Source of the DNA: an uncultured Aliiroseovarius sp.
GTDB lineage: Bacteria > Pseudomonadota > Alphaproteobacteria > Rhodobacterales > Rhodobacteraceae
Length of the DNA stretch: 64,000 nt
Assembly (NCBI RefSeq): GCF_947492455.1
Contig: NZ_CANLNB010000002.1
Coordinates: forward strand, 186,001 to 250,000
Direction: 5' to 3'
Shown here: positions 17,079 through 27,046 of the stretch, piece after piece
Position numbering within the stretch: the stretch's first letter is position 1
How the letters are laid out: every line of letters begins with the position of its first letter
Program-made: the position numbers and the translations under genes
The notes under the pieces: model-generated
Seen by the model: only the letters and a program-made list of their open reading frames with translations
Told to the model about the DNA's origin: nothing
The model's database searches: none

Positions 17079-18107
17079 TCAGAAGGCGATCCCGACGCTG
17101 AGGCCAGCGGACAAGGCGCTGCCTTCGAAGGGAACTGGCCCTACGGATTTTTCGGCGAACTGGGTGTAACGTACGCCGCCCGAGATCTTGATGTCACCTG
17201 TGGTGTACGAGGCACCAAGGCCGACCGACGTAGCCGAGCCTGCAGGGGCAAGGAACGTGGTCCCGGTATCCGCGCCGCCGCTATAACCCAACGTCAAAGC
17301 AACTGACCAGTTATCGTTCAGCTTGCGGCCAACGCCCAGTTCATAGGTGGTGACGTCATCGACGAAATCAACCCAGTCCACAGCACCATTGGCGCTGGTG
17401 GTCGACAGGGTAATCCCATCATACTTGGCGTGCCGGACCGAGCCGAACAGCAAGGTGTTTTGCGCGATACCCGTCTGGAAATCCAGGTTGAAAGCTTCGG
17501 GCATCGACACGGTGCCAGTTGCGGCAGCAGGTCCAAGCGTTGCGTGAATGCCGGAAAGTTCATGATCGACACCAGTGAAATAGGTCAGGGCCACACGCAG
17601 TGCAATTTCGGGTTTCTCGTAGGCAACGCCCGCCACGCCGCCAAGTTCGTTGCCAGTTTCGGCGATAAGAAGGCCACTGGTTGTCAGAATCTCACCCGAG
17701 ATCTTTTGCATGAAGGCACCACCATGCACCGAAAAGCCGTTGCCCATTTCATAGCGCAGGATACCTGTCAGCTGCTGGCTGTCGATGAACGCATAGCCGC
17801 CCGCTGCGGGGCCGTCGATATACTGAACATCTGCGCCATAGGGCTGGTCCCAGATCAACGCGAAGCTCAGGTTGTCGTTGAACTGATGTTTGTAGCCGAA
17901 CGAGAAAGTCGAGAACGGTACGGCAGATTGAGTGACGCCAAAGGAGTCACTGGTGATGTCCGGGCTGACGTTCGCCACGCCAAACTGGAAATAGTTACCT
18001 TCTTCGAACAGCACGCCGATGTCCTGGCCCGAGCGGTCAATGCCAGCCTGCGCTGCTGTCGCCGCGACGGTCAATGCTGCCGCGATCGTTAGGGTTTGTT
18101 TTTTCAT
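17079..18107 (-). CDS. Outer-membrane transport protein, FadL/OmpP1/TodX-like
   Basis: A 342-residue outer-membrane beta-barrel. A signal peptide (MKKQTLTIAAALTVAATAAQA) is followed by amphipathic beta-strand repeats and a C-terminal Phe, as in barrel proteins. The length is shorter than E. coli FadL (446), as is usual for marine alphaproteobacterial members, which are thought to carry hydrophobic substrates. A GGAGGA ribosome site supports the ATG at 18107. Confidence 0.8.
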   Translation of the reverse strand: MKKQTLTIAAALTVAATAAQAGIDRSGQDIGVLFEEGNYFQFGVANVSPDITSDSFGVTQSAVPFSTFSFGYKHQFNDNLSFALIWDQPYGADVQYIDGPAAGGYAFIDSQQLTGILRYEMGNGFSVHGGAFMQKISGEILTTSGLLIAETGNELGGVAGVAYEKPEIALRVALTYFTGVDHELSGIHATLGPAAATGTVSMPEAFNLDFQTGIAQNTLLFGSVRHAKYDGITLSTTSANGAVDWVDFVDDVTTYELGVGRKLNDNWSVALTLGYSGGADTGTTFLAPAGSATSVGLGASYTTGDIKISGGVRYTQFAEKSVGPVPFEGSALSAGLSVGIAF

Positions 18108-18304
18108 GTCTCCTCCCTGGGACGTTATGTGCAAGAGCCGTCTCCTCCGGGGCGGCCACATTGGAGAAAACGTATTTGCAGCCGACTTCTTGGGTCAATC
18201 TTTACCTCAGGTCATGTGACGTCAGGTCGCAAAATGTCCAATTGGAGATGTGAAATTGACACGGTTTTGCCGGAATTACTTTGCGTTTCCAAACGTTTGA
18301 AGGT

Positions 18305-19177
18305 CTACGCAGTGCGTCTTTTTTCAGACGTTCTGATGCTGACGATGTTTGCTACGATGATAACTAGACCACCGACGATCAGCGCGACACTGATTGGCTC
18401 GTCATAGAACACAGCCCCCGCAAGTGCGATCAGTGGTAGGCGGGTGAAGTCGATCGGGATGACGATAGATGCGGGGGCGAGGGACAGCGCTTGTGTCAGG
18501 CAGGTATGGGCCAGCAATCCAGCGCAGCCAATAACGAAGAGCCAGAGAATGTTCGAGCCCTGCGGGACGGCGATGGACCCGTCAACACCTGCGCAGATCA
18601 GGCCAAGCCCCAACTGCATGCTGGTCAGCCAAAAGAGGATCGACAGGGTGGAATGAGTACGGGTTAGTTTGCGGGTGAAGACGGCTGTCAGTGCGAAACA
18701 GATTGCAGAGGCCGCCGCCGAAAATGTGCCCGTCGACGCCGACGGTTCAGATAGCGCTGATGCGGTGATGATCAGGATCCCGACAAAACCGCTGGCAACG
18801 CAGAGGAGCTGCGGCATCGTCAGGCGTTCCCCCAGCAGCATTGGGGCCAGAAACACGACCCAAAGCGGAGATGTAAATTCCAACGCGAAGACTTGCGCCA
18901 ATGGGATCAGGGTCAGCGCGTAGAACCACAGGTTCTGCCCTGCGAAATGCGCCAGATTTCGGGTGAAATGCAGGCCAAGGTTCCGGCGCGAGACCAAGTG
19001 CCAGCGTCGCGAGACGGTTAGGACGGCCAACACGATGCTTAGCCCGACCGCAGACCGGTACATCATCAACTCGAACGTATCCAGTTGCAGGCTGACTGCC
19101 CGTCCAGCCATTGCCATGACAGAAAACGAGCCAATGGCCCCGGTCATCCAGATGGCGGCGCGGGCGGTTGGGGTCAC
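18305..19177 (-). CDS. DMT-superfamily (EamA) transporter
   Basis: A 290-residue inner-membrane protein with about ten hydrophobic segments in two EamA repeats (drug/metabolite transporter superfamily). GTG start overlaps the stop of the preceding ABM gene by 4 bp (GTGA), so both are translated from one transcript. The substrate is unknown. Confidence 0.9.
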   Translation of the reverse strand: MTPTARAAIWMTGAIGSFSVMAMAGRAVSLQLDTFELMMYRSAVGLSIVLAVLTVSRRWHLVSRRNLGLHFTRNLAHFAGQNLWFYALTLIPLAQVFALEFTSPLWVVFLAPMLLGERLTMPQLLCVASGFVGILIITASALSEPSASTGTFSAAASAICFALTAVFTRKLTRTHSTLSILFWLTSMQLGLGLICAGVDGSIAVPQGSNILWLFVIGCAGLLAHTCLTQALSLAPASIVIPIDFTRLPLIALAGAVFYDEPISVALIVGGLVIIVANIVSIRTSEKRRTA

Positions 19178-19467
19178 GCAGGAACCTCGGTCACGGTGTA
19201 GTGGCGTGGGATGCCCGCGGTGATGGTTGCCCAGTCCGAGGTTTTCATGCGCGCCTGATGCGCATCAAAGGCAGTGCGATCCGTAAAACGTTCCGAGACA
19301 TTGAAGCGTCCGGGATGGCAGCGGTCCTCGACCACCAGAAAGGACAGGCAGCCCGGTTCGGCGCGGGTCAGTTGGATATGGGCGGGCAAAGCGGCGCGGA
19401 CGGCCTCGCGCCGATCCTCGGGAACGTCGATATAGCCGGTCAAAACGATATTGGGTGCCTGTGTCAT
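19174..19467 (-). CDS. ABM-domain protein (putative quinol monooxygenase)
   Basis: About 97 residues from the ATG at 19467. The antibiotic-biosynthesis-monooxygenase fold is indicated by the pattern GYIDVPEDRREAVRAALPAH, EPGCLSFLVVED and SERFTDRTAFDAHQ. Such small ferredoxin-like dimers are often quinol monooxygenases or stress proteins; its substrate is unknown. The frame runs further upstream to 19602, across a terminator, so the shorter start is preferred. Confidence 0.82.
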   Translation of the reverse strand: MTQAPNIVLTGYIDVPEDRREAVRAALPAHIQLTRAEPGCLSFLVVEDRCHPGRFNVSERFTDRTAFDAHQARMKTSDWATITAGIPRHYTVTEVPA

Positions 19468-19513
19468 GCCCCAAGGGCTAGCAAGCGGCGGTCGCCTTGG
19501 CGAGAGAAAAAGA

Positions 19514-19539
19514 AAACGCCGCCCAATTGGACGGCGTTT
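19514..19539 (-). terminator. Rho-independent terminator downstream of guaA
   Basis: A perfect 8-bp stem AAACGCCG/CGGCGTTT with a 10-nt loop; on the minus strand it is followed by TTTTCTTTTTC. It lies between guaA and the ABM gene. Confidence 0.85.
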
Positions 19540-19589
19540 GATGTGATCGGTGCGGTAGCCCTCGGCTGCGGCCTCGGGCGTTCGGTGCT

Positions 19590-19614
19590 GAAATCGATTC
19601 ACTGGATCGATTTC
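19590..19614. repeat. Palindrome GAAATCGAT-N7-ATCGATTTC
   Basis: Perfect 9-bp arms around a 7-nt loop (TCACTGG) in the guaA 3' region. No T-run follows. It may protect or process the guaA transcript end. Confidence 0.6.
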
Positions 19615-19658
19615 CGACCTTCCAACCTTCAGGCAAAGCCTTCAGGTGTTCGCATCTC

Positions 19659-19681
19659 AAATTAGTCCACTGGACTAATTT
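19659..19681. repeat. Perfect 23-bp palindrome AAATTAGTCCA-C-TGGACTAATTT
   Basis: Eleven-base arms are fully complementary around a single C, 19 bp after the guaA stop. The core shares CACTGGA with the neighbouring palindrome at 19590. It may be a 3' stabilising hairpin or a mobile palindromic unit. Confidence 0.65.
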
Positions 19682-19699
19682 TCCCCTTCGGGTCGGTGC

Positions 19700-21262
<1,563 letters not shown>

Positions 21263-21446
21263 GTTGACCGATTAGGGCAGGGGGCGGGTTTACGCAAGCC
21301 CCAAGCCCATCAAGACAGAACAAATCCGATATGATCAGAGCGGCGAACTGTCGCCTTGGCACCATTGCGGCATCAAAACCGTCGCTTTTGCCCAATCATG
21401 CACAGCGCACAGGACCGACACTCACCAGAAAAAAGAGGTAACGCGC

Positions 21447-22148
21447 ATGACACCAGAAGCCATTACATTGGACGTGGCCGCCATCAACCTGACGGCGGCA
21501 GTGATATTCGGGGCCCTGGTTGGGTCCGAGCGGCAGGTGCGTCAGCGCATGGCCGGTCTGCGGACCAATGCGCTGGTGTCCCTCGGGGCGGCAGGATTCG
21601 TCGTCTTTGCAGCCCTCTTTCCACACGAAGTCAGCCCGACGCGCGTTGCGGCTCAGGTTGTCTCTGGCATTGGCTTTCTGGGGGCGGGCATCATTTTCCG
21701 CCACGGTTTCACAGTACACGGGCTGAACACGGCGGCGACGCTTTGGTGCTCGGCGGCGATCGGCGTGATGGCCGGGGTAGGTGCCATCGCGTTTGCTGCC
21801 TTAATGTGCGGCTTGATCATCTTCGTAAACCTTGGCCTGCGCCCTTTGGTGAAATTCCTGAAGCGAAAAACGCGCGCGGGGAAGCCATTGCTGTTGGAGT
21901 TCCGGCTGTGGATCTCCTGTCGCTCGAAGCATGAAAACAAGGTGCGTTCGACTGTCGTGCACAAGCTTGCCCTGCCGGGGCTGGCGCTTGTGTCAATCGA
22001 TGCGACCGAAAGCGGCGAGGACAGCACGCTTGAGGTGCTTGTGAATGTGGAAGACAACAGCGATAGCCTGATCAAAACGGCTGTCGCGCCATTGATGCTG
22101 GATCCGAACATTCGGTCACTGTCATGGGAAGCTGCCAACGACGACTAG
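21447..22148 (+). CDS. MgtC/SapB-family membrane protein
   Basis: A 233-residue protein with four to five N-terminal membrane segments carrying the MgtC signature (ALVGSERQVRQRMAGLRTNALVSLGAA and GIGFLGAGIIF), then a cytoplasmic ACT-like C-terminal domain (about 150-230). A ribosome site AAGAGG precedes the ATG. The family is tied to low-Mg2+ and intramacrophage survival in pathogens; here a role in ion homeostasis is likely but unproven. No Mg2+-leader structure was identified upstream. Confidence 0.9.
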   Translation: MTPEAITLDVAAINLTAAVIFGALVGSERQVRQRMAGLRTNALVSLGAAGFVVFAALFPHEVSPTRVAAQVVSGIGFLGAGIIFRHGFTVHGLNTAATLWCSAAIGVMAGVGAIAFAALMCGLIIFVNLGLRPLVKFLKRKTRAGKPLLLEFRLWISCRSKHENKVRSTVVHKLALPGLALVSIDATESGEDSTLEVLVNVEDNSDSLIKTAVAPLMLDPNIRSLSWEAANDD

Positions 22149-22157
22149 CAGGGCATG

Positions 22158-22185
22158 CCATGGCCCACGTCTGCGTGGGCCATGG
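22158..22185. terminator. Bidirectional hairpin between mgtC-like and omp genes
   Basis: A perfect 12-bp stem CCATGGCCCACG/CGTGGGCCATGG with a 4-nt loop, between convergent stops. There is no strong T-run, so termination strength is uncertain. Confidence 0.65.
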
Positions 22186-22199
22186 ACGAATGTGTTAAC

Positions 22200-22898
22200 T
22201 TAGAAGTGGTAGTTTACGCCAACGCGCGCCGTGAAGAACGCACCTACGCCATCATAGCGTTCGCCGCCGCCTGTTCCGAAGTCCAGTGTTCCCAGGTCCA
22301 CATAGTTTGCTTCGCCGAAGATCGAGATATTTGACTGCAGCATGTGTTCGACACCAACACCTGCTGTAAAACCGATGTTGGTTTCGGTGACCCCTTGCTG
22401 AGCGCTGTTGTAAATCCCGCCCACGTAACGCGCGGCGGCCAGACCTGCGGTGCCATAAAACAGTGTTTTACCTTCGTTGGACAGCTCGCCGTACCGACCG
22501 CGGAGGGTGACAAGCCCTTCGATGTCGATGTTACACTCGCCGGTTCCACATCCCCACGTGTCACCCCAAGTTCCGACGGGTACTTCCCCGTCAACACCTG
22601 TGGATGCGCCAATGTCAAAACCGTAAACAGTGTTTCCATTTTGATAGTTGCGGCCATAATGCAGGCCGATCATTGCGCCGTTCACGGGTATGTTTGGTCC
22701 ATCCTCGTTCAAAGCGCTGACGCCTTGGTCGTACATGCCGGAGCCATAGCCCAGGCTCAAACCGCCATAAGAGCCGGACCAGTCGGCCGCTACCGCGGCA
22801 GGAGCGAGTTCGGCTGCTGCTTCGGTCATGGAACCCGCTAGGGCGGGTGTGAAGCTGGTTGTCGCAAGAAGCGCAGCAATACAAAGTTTGGTTTTCAT
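22200..22898 (-). CDS. Outer-membrane beta-barrel protein (Omp25-like)
   Basis: About 232 residues from the ATG at 22898, which has GAGGGA upstream. A signal peptide ends near ALAGS; the mature part begins DWSGSYGGLSLGYG, typical of 8-stranded porin-like surface barrels of alphaproteobacteria, and ends NYHF with a terminal Phe. Two Cys (GCGTGEC) sit in a loop. The function is probably structural. Confidence 0.85.
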   Translation of the reverse strand: MKTKLCIAALLATTSFTPALAGSMTEAAAELAPAAVAADWSGSYGGLSLGYGSGMYDQGVSALNEDGPNIPVNGAMIGLHYGRNYQNGNTVYGFDIGASTGVDGEVPVGTWGDTWGCGTGECNIDIEGLVTLRGRYGELSNEGKTLFYGTAGLAAARYVGGIYNSAQQGVTETNIGFTAGVGVEHMLQSNISIFGEANYVDLGTLDFGTGGGERYDGVGAFFTARVGVNYHF

Positions 22899-23215
22899 GG
22901 TGTCCCTCAAATAAAATAGATGTGAGCAAAGCAGCACTCGTTATTTGATCCCCGTATCTTACGTAGGGGCAGTGCAGGCAAGAAAAGGTTAACAAAATGT
23001 AAACATAAGAAGGTACCTGTGTCGTTGTCGCGACACAATACTTACGCTCGCCATCATGGGAGGCGATGAACACCTACTAAATCCTGACGCTGCTAAAGGT
23101 GAAAAACGTCAAAATTGTCGGAATGTCGTTTTTGCCTCTGCATGGCCGTTTGGGGACAGCTTTACGCGCCACGCTCACCTATCAAAGATACAACAGGACA
23201 AATAGGAGGTTTCCC
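22899..23215. other. Intergenic region, omp promoter to mttB-like gene
   Basis: About 317 bases without a gene. They hold an inverted repeat TGTGTCG/CGACACA at 23018-23037 and an A/T-rich stretch 22990-23015 that could be promoter DNA for either divergent gene. A strong AGGAGG site precedes the ATG at 23216. Confidence 0.4.
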
Positions 23216-24754
23216 ATGGCCGAGGCTCGAACACGCCGCCGTGGTGGCGGAGGTGCCGCCCGTCGCGCTGAACGCACTGCTGTCAGTTTCGAATGCGCAA
23301 AGTTCATCACGCGCAACATCCCGAATCTCGAGATCCTCAATGAAGAGGCGATGGAGATCATTGAATACAACGCAGAAACCGTGCTGGAAGAGGTTGGCGT
23401 CAACTTCGTCGATAACCCCGCCGCGCTTGAGCGTTGGAAAGAGGCTGGTGCCGATGTGGAGGGCGAACGCGTGCGCATTCCGCGCGGCCTGGCGCGCGCG
23501 CTGTGCAAAACTGCTCCATCAAGCTTCACCCAACACGCCCGCAACCCCGAGCGGAACGTGGAAATTGGTGGCAAGAACATGGTTCTGGCCCCGGTCTATG
23601 GCCCGCCCTTCGTGCGCGACGCAGACGGCGGTCGCCGCTATGCCACGATCGAAGATTTCCGCAATTTCGTGCGTCTGGGCTATATGTCCAAATGGCTGCA
23701 CCACTCGGGTGGCACCGTGTGCGAGCCAACCGATGTGCCGGTGAACAAGCGTCACCTGGACATGCTGCACGCTCACATGACCCTGTCGGATAAGCCCTTC
23801 ATGGGTTCGGTCACCGCGCCAGAACGTGCGCAGGACAGTGTCGACATGTGTGGCATTCTGTTTGGCAAGGAATTCGTTCAGCAAAACACTGTGATGACCT
23901 CTCTCATCAACATCAACTCGCCGATGCAGTTCGACGATGTGATGATGGGCGCGCTGGAAGTGTTTGCCGCCAACAACCAAGCCTCGATCATCTCGCCCTT
24001 CATCGTGGGCGGTGCGATGGCGCCGGTTTCGGTTGCAGGCACGCTAACACAGGTTCTGGCCGAGGTTCTGGCCGGTGTGGCCTATAGCCAGCTGATCCGG
24101 AAGGGCGCACCTGTGATTGCAGGCACCTTCGTTAGCTCGATCGACATGAACTCGGGCGCGCCGACCTTTGGTACCCCGGAAGCTGCCAACGTTACCTATG
24201 GTGCGGGCCAGCTGTTCCGTCGTCTGGGCCTGCCCTATCGTTCGGCCGGGTCGTTCAACGGCTCGAAACTGCCTGATGCACAAGCCGCATACGAGACCGC
24301 GAATAGTCTGAATATGGGACTTCTGTCCGGCGTGAACTTCATGCTGCACTCGGCCGGTTGGCTGGAAGGCGGTCTGGTCGCCTCGTTCGAGAAATTCGTG
24401 ATGGACGCCGACCAGTTGGGTGTGCTGCACGGCATCGCCAAAGGCGTCGAAGTGGACGAAAACGCACAGGCGATGGACGCAATCCGCGAAGTGGGCCCGG
24501 GCGGCCACTACTTGGGCTGCGCACACACCCAAAAGAACTTCAAATCGGCCTTCTGGCGTTCGGAACTGCTGGACTACAAGCCGTTCGAGACCTGGGAAGA
24601 GGAAGGCGCACGCGATACGCAGGCGTTGGCCACGGCAAAGGTTAAACAGATGTTGGCGGACTATCAGGAACCGGCACTGGATCCGGGGATTGCAGAGGGT
24701 CTGAAAGACTATATCGCCGAGAAGAAAGCATCGATGCCGGACGCGTTTACCTAA
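23216..24754 (+). CDS. Trimethylamine methyltransferase-family protein (MttB superfamily, non-pyrrolysine)
   Basis: A 512-residue TIM-barrel methyltransferase of the MttB superfamily (COG5598). The Arg-rich N-terminus (RTRRRGGGGAARR) precedes the barrel. No in-frame TAG is present, so no pyrrolysine is used, as in the glycine-betaine-type (MtgB) relatives. No corrinoid protein or reactivase gene adjoins it, so its methyl acceptor must be encoded elsewhere. The ATG at 23216 is chosen for its AGGAGG site; the upstream frame extension lacks support. Marine roseobacters carry many such genes for quaternary amine use; the substrate is unknown. Confidence 0.9.
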   Translation: MAEARTRRRGGGGAARRAERTAVSFECAKFITRNIPNLEILNEEAMEIIEYNAETVLEEVGVNFVDNPAALERWKEAGADVEGERVRIPRGLARALCKTAPSSFTQHARNPERNVEIGGKNMVLAPVYGPPFVRDADGGRRYATIEDFRNFVRLGYMSKWLHHSGGTVCEPTDVPVNKRHLDMLHAHMTLSDKPFMGSVTAPERAQDSVDMCGILFGKEFVQQNTVMTSLININSPMQFDDVMMGALEVFAANNQASIISPFIVGGAMAPVSVAGTLTQVLAEVLAGVAYSQLIRKGAPVIAGTFVSSIDMNSGAPTFGTPEAANVTYGAGQLFRRLGLPYRSAGSFNGSKLPDAQAAYETANSLNMGLLSGVNFMLHSAGWLEGGLVASFEKFVMDADQLGVLHGIAKGVEVDENAQAMDAIREVGPGGHYLGCAHTQKNFKSAFWRSELLDYKPFETWEEEGARDTQALATAKVKQMLADYQEPALDPGIAEGLKDYIAEKKASMPDAFT

Positions 24755-24786
24755 ACGCAGTAACGTTCAGATTGATTAACAATCCG

Positions 24787-24817
24787 GAAAGGGGGCTTAA
24801 CGGCCCCCTTTCTTTTT
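24787..24817 (+). terminator. Rho-independent terminator of the mttB-like gene
   Basis: A 10-bp stem GAAAGGGGGC/GCCCCCTTTC with a 6-nt loop, followed by TTTTT. Confidence 0.93.
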
Positions 24818-24836
24818 GTACGTCAAAGATGAACTC

Positions 24837-25130
24837 TTATGCCTGATTAAAGCTGCGCGGCAGAAGTTGAAGCTCGGCCAGAAGGGCGATCAGAACTTCG
24901 ACGTGACGGGCGCAGGAATAAGACGCGTCACCGGATTTGCGCGTGTCTTCCATTTGTGCCTCTGTGATCAAAAGTCCATCAACTGCCTGCGCTGGAGACG
25001 GCATTGAATTTGTTTTCATAAGCTTTTTCAAATCTTTGTCACGATCATACTCGCTGAGACCAAAACGGGCGGCGCGCACCAGAAGACGGGGACGGCGCAG
25101 GGATTTCAGCATGTCGGTGGTCGATGTCAT
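24837..25130 (-). CDS. DUF6477-family small protein
   Basis: About 97 residues from the ATG at 25130. The core LKSLRRPRLLVRAARFGLSEYDRD and the end ARHVEVLIALLAE match a small protein conserved in Rhodobacteraceae and usually found divergent from a DUF6456 gene, as here. The function is unknown. The upstream frame start at 25160 is less likely. Confidence 0.75.
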   Translation of the reverse strand: MTSTTDMLKSLRRPRLLVRAARFGLSEYDRDKDLKKLMKTNSMPSPAQAVDGLLITEAQMEDTRKSGDASYSCARHVEVLIALLAELQLLPRSFNQA

Positions 25131-25263
25131 AAGAGCCTCGCTGTTGTGATTCAGCGTCATGATGACTCAACCTAAGGGGGTGTTGCGTTTCCAAAACCTG
25201 CCGTACGCCAGCGTTAATAGTTGTTATCATTTCAGAAACTAGTGTTGAGATGCGATGGCAAGG

Positions 25264-25278
25264 TTAACGAACCAGTAA
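25264..25278. promoter_or_regulatory. CtrA-like site TTAA-N7-GTAA
   Basis: TTAACGAACCAGTAA lies in the divergent promoter space between DUF6477 and the GafA-like gene. It differs from the CtrA consensus TTAA-N7-TTAA at one base. Control by CtrA is inferred, in line with ChpT being encoded in the same window and with gafA being CtrA-dependent in Rhodobacter capsulatus. Confidence 0.4.
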
Positions 25279-25377
25279 CCATAAATCGATAGGTCTGTTC
25301 GGCTCGATAACAACCGGTGGTTGCGCGGTCGAGAGGTTCGCTACGTGCCACGGTGTTTCAATCTGGAAGGGGCGTAG

Positions 25378-26469
25378 ATGCACAACTCAATCGGGACCGA
25401 GATCAACTGCAAATCCATTATGAATTGGTTGCCCAACGAGGTTCACACCTATCTGAAACATACTGAAGAAGGCGAATCCATCCGTGCAATCGCACGAGGA
25501 ATGGGTGTCCATGCTTCAACTGTTCTTCGGCAGGTGCGCAAGACCGAAGCGCGACGCGACGATCCGCTGGTGGATTCGTTGCTGACGCGTCTGGGGGACG
25601 AATTGCGCGATGGTTCAGAGCAAAAGGCGCCGTATTCGTTCGATGCCGCTGCGAATGACCCAATGACTCCGCACCTAACCCGCGTGCTTCGTGCATTGCT
25701 GGCACCTAATACCAGTTTGGTTGTCGGTGAAGGCGTAGAAACGGCAGTGGTCTTGAAGACCAACCCAGACGGGGATCCGGCAGCCGTCGCCAAGGCCCCA
25801 ATCAAGGTGGTCGAGCTGATGGCCCTGCTGGAATGGATTACGGGCGACGTCAAAGGACGCGTCGTGCGCTATCAGATCACGCAGGCGGGTCGGCAGGCAT
25901 TGAACAGGTTGCTGGCGCAACAGGAAACGCTGGCGACCGGATTTGCCGAAAGCCAGGCAGGGTTCTTGGCGGGAAGCAGTGCGGTTCATCCCTCTAAACC
26001 GCGCACGCCTCGCAAGAAACCGCGTGCTGCCGGGGCTGAGACCCCTGTCAGGGTGCTGGCGCGAAAACGTGGGAACGATAAGCCCTATCTTGGAACGGAT
26101 CTTGTGCTTGCAGCCGAGCGCCTGAACCGGGATTTTGCCCTTGGTCAGTTCGAACATTCCGAAACGCAGGGGGGCTGGGCGGTCTGGATGCGGGACGCGG
26201 ACGCAGTCGGCGCCAAATATCCCAATGCCCACAACTCAGATCGAAAACTTGATGCACGTCGCCGGTTCGCCACCGCCATCAAGGCCATTGGACCCGAACT
26301 GGCAGAACTGGCGGTCGCGGTTTGCTGTCACGAGAAAGGGATGGAATGTGTGGAACGTGAGTTGTCGATGCCCGCGCGCTCGGGCAAATACATGCTGCGG
26401 ATCGCGTTGAAATACCTCGCGCGCCATTACGATAGCCAGCCCGGTGAAGATCATGAACTGATTTACTGA
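25378..26469 (+). CDS. gafA: GafA-like regulator (HTH plus DUF6456)
   Basis: A 363-residue protein. The N-terminal helix-turn-helix (ESIRAIARGMGVHASTVLRQ, residues about 35-55) is followed by a middle region (about 90-190) and a C-terminal DUF6456 domain (AAERLNRDFALGQF ... MPARSGKYMLRIALKYLARHY). This combination is that of GafA, the direct activator of the gene transfer agent in Rhodobacter; in Caulobacter the two halves are separate proteins GafY and GafZ. The GTA structural genes are not in the window. GAAGGGGC upstream supports the ATG. The gene symbol is my inference from domain layout. Confidence 0.7.
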   Translation: MHNSIGTEINCKSIMNWLPNEVHTYLKHTEEGESIRAIARGMGVHASTVLRQVRKTEARRDDPLVDSLLTRLGDELRDGSEQKAPYSFDAAANDPMTPHLTRVLRALLAPNTSLVVGEGVETAVVLKTNPDGDPAAVAKAPIKVVELMALLEWITGDVKGRVVRYQITQAGRQALNRLLAQQETLATGFAESQAGFLAGSSAVHPSKPRTPRKKPRAAGAETPVRVLARKRGNDKPYLGTDLVLAAERLNRDFALGQFEHSETQGGWAVWMRDADAVGAKYPNAHNSDRKLDARRRFATAIKAIGPELAELAVAVCCHEKGMECVERELSMPARSGKYMLRIALKYLARHYDSQPGEDHELIY

Positions 26470-26499
26470 GACGAGTCACTGATTTACTGAGACGAGTCT
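26458..26499. repeat. 21-bp tandem duplication across the gafA-like stop
   Basis: Two copies of a 21-bp unit (CTGATTTACTGAGACGAGTC plus one base) lie side by side, 20 of 21 bases identical. The first includes the codons for the last residues and the TGA. The second abuts the stop of the opposite gene at 26498. The copy is untranslated and leaves the protein unchanged. Confidence 0.9.
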
Positions 26500-26881
26500 A
26501 GGCCGTGGGAGCGGTGGTGACGATTTGAATGTCGATGTCCGGGCAGGACTCGGTGATGTCGTCGATGATGATTTGCGGATCCGGCAGGTCAGGCACCAAC
26601 ACAAGGTATCGACCGGTAAAACCAGCATGGGCGAGCCTTTGACTGATGTCCAAGCAATCCCAGGAGCCGCACACGAAGGTTGAGATCACGACGTCCGGGG
26701 CGAGTGCAGCAAATTCCGCGTCGTCCAGCTGTTCGAAATCGTTGCAAGACATAAACATCTCCTGCTCGGATGTTTCATCCAAGCAGGCCAATTCCTTGGC
26801 GGGGCCCAGCAATAGGATCTTCGACTTTGGCTGCACGATCTGCCTTCTATATAATACGGCTTGTTTGCTTAGGGTTTTCAT
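26498..26881 (-). CDS. Small protein of unknown function, receiver-like pattern
   Basis: A 127-residue soluble protein. The alternation of hydrophobic strands and helices (KILLLG ... PDVVISTFV ... RYLVLVPD) resembles a degenerate receiver or Rossmann-like fold, but the acidic pocket and Lys of a response regulator are not clear. It contains five Cys. It converges on the GafA-like gene and diverges from phoR. I do not recognise the family. Confidence 0.6.
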   Translation of the reverse strand: MKTLSKQAVLYRRQIVQPKSKILLLGPAKELACLDETSEQEMFMSCNDFEQLDDAEFAALAPDVVISTFVCGSWDCLDISQRLAHAGFTGRYLVLVPDLPDPQIIIDDITESCPDIDIQIVTTAPTA

Positions 26882-27046
26882 AATCAGTGAGTGGGTCGAG
26901 GGGAAGCATATATCACCGCCTAGAGCACCAGCAACGCGCCATATAAACTATAGCGAGACTTAAAACATTTATTGACCCAGATCGGTTGACGGTTCATGTC
27001 TTGCGGGATTGCAATCAGATGATCTGGCGAGAAGGCAGAACAGGAT

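Noticed and set aside
23216-24754. Pyrrolysine codon in the MttB-like gene
   Set aside because: No in-frame TAG occurs before the TAA stop.
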